NCBI RefSeq assembly: GCF_018603515.1
Contig: NZ_JACATN010000002.1
Coordinates: forward strand, 62,001 to 126,000
Origin: Zobellia barbeyronii
Lineage (GTDB): Bacteria > Bacteroidota > Bacteroidia > Flavobacteriales > Flavobacteriaceae
Direction: 5' to 3'
Length of the DNA stretch: 64,000 bases
The notes beneath the pieces were generated by a model. The model saw only the letters and a program-made list of their open reading frames with translations. It did not search any database and was not told the DNA's origin. A program made the translations under genes and the position numbers. Shown here piece after piece: positions 62,513 through 64,000 of this stretch. Within the stretch, counting starts at the first letter, position 1, and the number at the start of each line of letters is the position of its first letter.

Positions 62513-62947
62513 ATGACCATTGAAATTTTACATAAGTACGACCTTAATGACCAGATTCAAGAAGAAATTCAGAATTTATATAAGCAGCTGAACGACAAAA
62601 ATATACAGCGTCCGTTACACCAAATACTTCAAGATGGCAATCATGTAATTTTAGCGGCATGTAAAGAAGAAGACAATATTATAGGGATAGCGCTTTTGGT
62701 TACGTATAAAGTAATTTCAGGCTACCGAGGATTGGTCGAGGATGTTGTAGTTGATGCCGAACATCGCGGAAAAGGAATCGGCAGAAAATTAATGGAAAAA
62801 CTTTTAAAAGAGGCCGAGCATTTAAATATGGATGAAATTCTTCTATTCTCAGGACATCATAGAACACCGGCAATTAAACTGTATAAAAGTCTTGGTTTCA
62901 CTTTAAGAGAAAGCGGAGTTTACAATCTGAAAGTGCCAAAATCATAA
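62513..62947 (+). CDS. GNAT-family N-acetyltransferase
   Basis: The 144-residue protein has the acetyl-CoA binding motif EHRGKGIGRKLMEKLL (about residues 83-98) and the C-terminal APAIKLYKSLGF-type block (TPAIKLYKSLGFTLRE). It transfers an acetyl group to an amine; the substrate is unknown. It converges with the S24 repressor gene, 9 bases apart. Confidence 0.9.
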   Translation: MTIEILHKYDLNDQIQEEIQNLYKQLNDKNIQRPLHQILQDGNHVILAACKEEDNIIGIALLVTYKVISGYRGLVEDVVVDAEHRGKGIGRKLMEKLLKEAEHLNMDEILLFSGHHRTPAIKLYKSLGFTLRESGVYNLKVPKS

Positions 62948-62956
62948 AAAGGTGTA

Positions 62957-63721
62957 TTATACCTTTTTTACATGACGAAGCTGACTTTTTAATTCCTCCA
63001 TTGATTCTTGCAACTGTCTCAAAAGACCTTTCTCTGTGGTAGCATCTTCGCCAAATGTAATTCTACTACTCACCTCCCAAATCTCCTGTATTTGGTAAGG
63101 TTTGATGTCATATGGCGGATAAGTTTCATTAAGAGAAACCAAAGTAACATTATTAGAATTAGGTCTTTTTTCCACTTTTTTCACCAAAACGGCATCTTCT
63201 AAGACCACTACATACATTTTATTTTGGCTTACATCATCTATGTGCTCTACTGCCTTGGCCAAAACCCACTCCCCAGACCTTAAATTAGGTAGCATACTGT
63301 CTCCGTCAACCTGAAAACCACGATACGTAGCATTTCTAAATTCAGGAATAGGCAAATCAAAAGCAGGAAGTTGTTCGTACCAGCTTGTATCTGCAATGTT
63401 TTGTGGATAACCGGCAGCAGCTTTGGCGTTTACCAATACCATGTTGTCATTTCCAGCATTATCTACAGTAACCACCTTTGGAATTACGCTAACTTTAGAA
63501 GTCTCCAAGTATTGATTATCACTATCACCAAACAGCCACAACGGATTAATCTTGAACTGCTTTAAAAGTTCCATCACCACTTTACCGGATAACTTAGTAC
63601 GCCCACGCTCTATATCTGCTGTAGTACTAGATACGCCTAGAAGCTTAGCAAACTCCGCTTGGGTATAGCCCAACTCGCGGCGAATATCAGTGAAGCGTTT
63701 TAAAGTGATTTCATTTTCCAT
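62957..63721 (-). CDS. XRE-type repressor with S24 autocleavage domain (LexA/CI-like)
   Basis: The 254-residue protein has an N-terminal helix-turn-helix (residues 10-55: YTQAEFAKLLGVSSTTADIERGR) and a C-terminal S24 peptidase domain with the active-site Ser142 in VDGDSM and Lys181 in AVLVKKV. The likely self-cleavage site is Ala103-Gly104 in AAAGYP. These are the features of LexA/CI-type repressors that split when RecA filaments signal DNA damage. It is divergent from a predicted DNA repair radical SAM gene and sits beside an operator array. The C-terminal 25 residues form a coiled-coil-like tail. Confidence 0.9.
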   Translation of the reverse strand: MENEITLKRFTDIRRELGYTQAEFAKLLGVSSTTADIERGRTKLSGKVVMELLKQFKINPLWLFGDSDNQYLETSKVSVIPKVVTVDNAGNDNMVLVNAKAAAGYPQNIADTSWYEQLPAFDLPIPEFRNATYRGFQVDGDSMLPNLRSGEWVLAKAVEHIDDVSQNKMYVVVLEDAVLVKKVEKRPNSNNVTLVSLNETYPPYDIKPYQIQEIWEVSSRITFGEDATTEKGLLRQLQESMEELKSQLRHVKKV

Positions 63722-63791
63722 ATAATTCTTGAATTATCCCTGTTCATAAAAACAATAATAGACTTTATGCTCTCCACTACCCTTTCATTTC

Positions 63792-63820
63792 CAAATATAC
63801 ACAATTTGGACATACTCCAA
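63792..63820 (-). promoter_or_regulatory. Promoter of S24 repressor gene (TTG-N18-TATATTTG)
   Basis: On the minus strand TTG (63820-63818) precedes TATATTTG (63799-63792) by 18 bases, matching the Bacteroidota promoter form. The leader to the ATG at 63721 is about 65 bases. Confidence 0.65.
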
Positions 63821-63860
63821 AGTTTTATTTGGAATATATCCATATTATGGATTTTTTCCA

Positions 63861-63868
63861 TAAATTTG
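63861..63868 (+). promoter_or_regulatory. -7 element of radical SAM gene (TAAATTTG)
   Basis: The octamer fits TAnnTTTG and lies inside the palindrome TCCATAAATTTGGA, so binding of the repressor would occlude it. It ends 21 bases before the ATG at 63890; a well-spaced -33 TTG was not found. Confidence 0.6.
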
Positions 63869-63889
63869 GAATAAATACAAATACCTACA

Positions 63890-64000
63890 ATGTCGTTATC
63901 ATTTGATAGAATTAAGGAAAAATTGAACATTCTGGCGGATGCCGCCAAATATGACGTTTCGTGCTCAAGCAGCGGAAGTGTTCGGAAAAACAGTACAAAG
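63890..64000 (+). CDS. Putative DNA modification/repair radical SAM protein, N-terminal part (cut by window edge)
   Basis: The 37 residues in the window begin MSLSFDRIKEKLNILADAAK and continue YDVSCSSSGSVRKN, the highly conserved start of the TIGR03916-type radical SAM protein, which is usually followed in the same operon by a small DNA repair-linked partner. The radical SAM cysteines lie beyond the edge. By position it is controlled by the divergent S24 repressor through the operators at 63790-63870. Confidence 0.75.
   Translation, partial: MSLSFDRIKEKLNILADAAKYDVSCSSSGSVRKNSTK

Larger units (their letters stand above)
63790..63870. promoter_or_regulatory. Operator array with inverted TCCAAA/TTTGGA half-sites
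   Basis: Four inverted elements lie 18-25 bp apart by centre: TCCAAA-N9-TTTGGA (63790-63810), TCCAAA-N6-TTTGGA (63816-63833), CCATATTATGG (63840-63850) and TCCATAAATTTGGA (63857-63870). The first covers the repressor gene's -7 element, the second its -33 and the last the -7 element of the radical SAM gene. The half-sites partly overlap promoter sequences, so part of the pattern is promoter-derived, but the middle pair is not. Confidence 0.65.

Noticed and set aside
63700-63948. Minus-strand open frame across the region between the repressor and radical SAM genes
   Set aside because: It overlaps the promoter and operator array and the start of two real genes; its composition is not protein-like.

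Overview
The window is a 64 kb stretch of a Bacteroidota chromosome, most likely a marine Flavobacteriaceae member. Evidence: low GC with a strong A/T third-position bias, several start-proximal promoters with the Bacteroidota -7 consensus TAnnTTTG (at genes starting 4793, 4923, 13780, 25157, 28876, 31479, 53125, 63721), many short-signal lipoproteins, and typical flavobacterial families (fused E1 alpha/beta dehydrogenase, DUF1835, DUF748, MutS2 without Smr, TlpA/DUF4369). The genus is not certain. I found no rRNA, tRNA, CRISPR, integrase or transposase.

Layout. 1-2674: end of a probable type III polyketide cluster (methyltransferase cut by the window edge, then a FAD oxidoreductase), followed by an OmpA/lipocalin-like lipoprotein pair. 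2817-37747: mostly core metabolism: keto-acid dehydrogenase E1, a 2OG-Fe(II) oxygenase, YciH, nucleoside phosphorylase, polyphosphate kinase, Ung, MutS2, a dicarboxylate/glutamate symporter, chorismate synthase, an LpxH-like phosphatase, a large Fe-S/FAD dehydrogenase, rhomboid, an LpxL-type acyltransferase, GlmM, gamma-glutamyltransferase and several hydrolases. 37847-39458: an AT-rich accessory patch with a HEPN-like orphan and an unknown secreted protein. 39613-46353: hydrolase, lipoprotein, a redox operon (methyltransferase, zinc-ribbon coiled coil, MsrQ-like heme membrane protein, quinone reductase, flavin reductase), MoaF-like and an AraC regulator. 46399-48144: histidine decarboxylase divergent from an Lrp regulator. 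48243-51965: serine hydrolase, YcaQ-type glycosylase and a second AraC regulator.

52485-61259 is the most distinctive region. An HxlR regulator with a single cysteine is divergent from an eight-gene same-strand operon: nitroreductase, membrane-anchored alpha/beta hydrolase, double NTF2-like protein, double ABM monooxygenase, acetolactate-decarboxylase-like lipoprotein, secreted carboxymuconolactone-decarboxylase/SMP-30 fusion, quinone oxidoreductase-like MDR and aldehyde dehydrogenase. It is closed by a strong terminator. Both promoters match the Bacteroidota consensus (TTG-N20-TAnnTTTG), and each carries an ACTAT...ATAGT inverted repeat. I read it as a quinone/electrophile-responsive system working in both envelope and cytoplasm; its substrate is unknown.

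62957-64000: an XRE/S24 self-cleaving repressor is divergent from the start of a predicted DNA modification/repair radical SAM gene. The intergenic region holds an array of inverted TCCAAA/TTTGGA half-sites covering both promoters, which suggests a LexA-like DNA-damage circuit. Other structural points are a 50-bp-period repeat with an inverted REP-like copy (29770-30086), back-to-back -7 elements forming a palindrome (28840-28857), and a decayed gene remnant (51974-52140).
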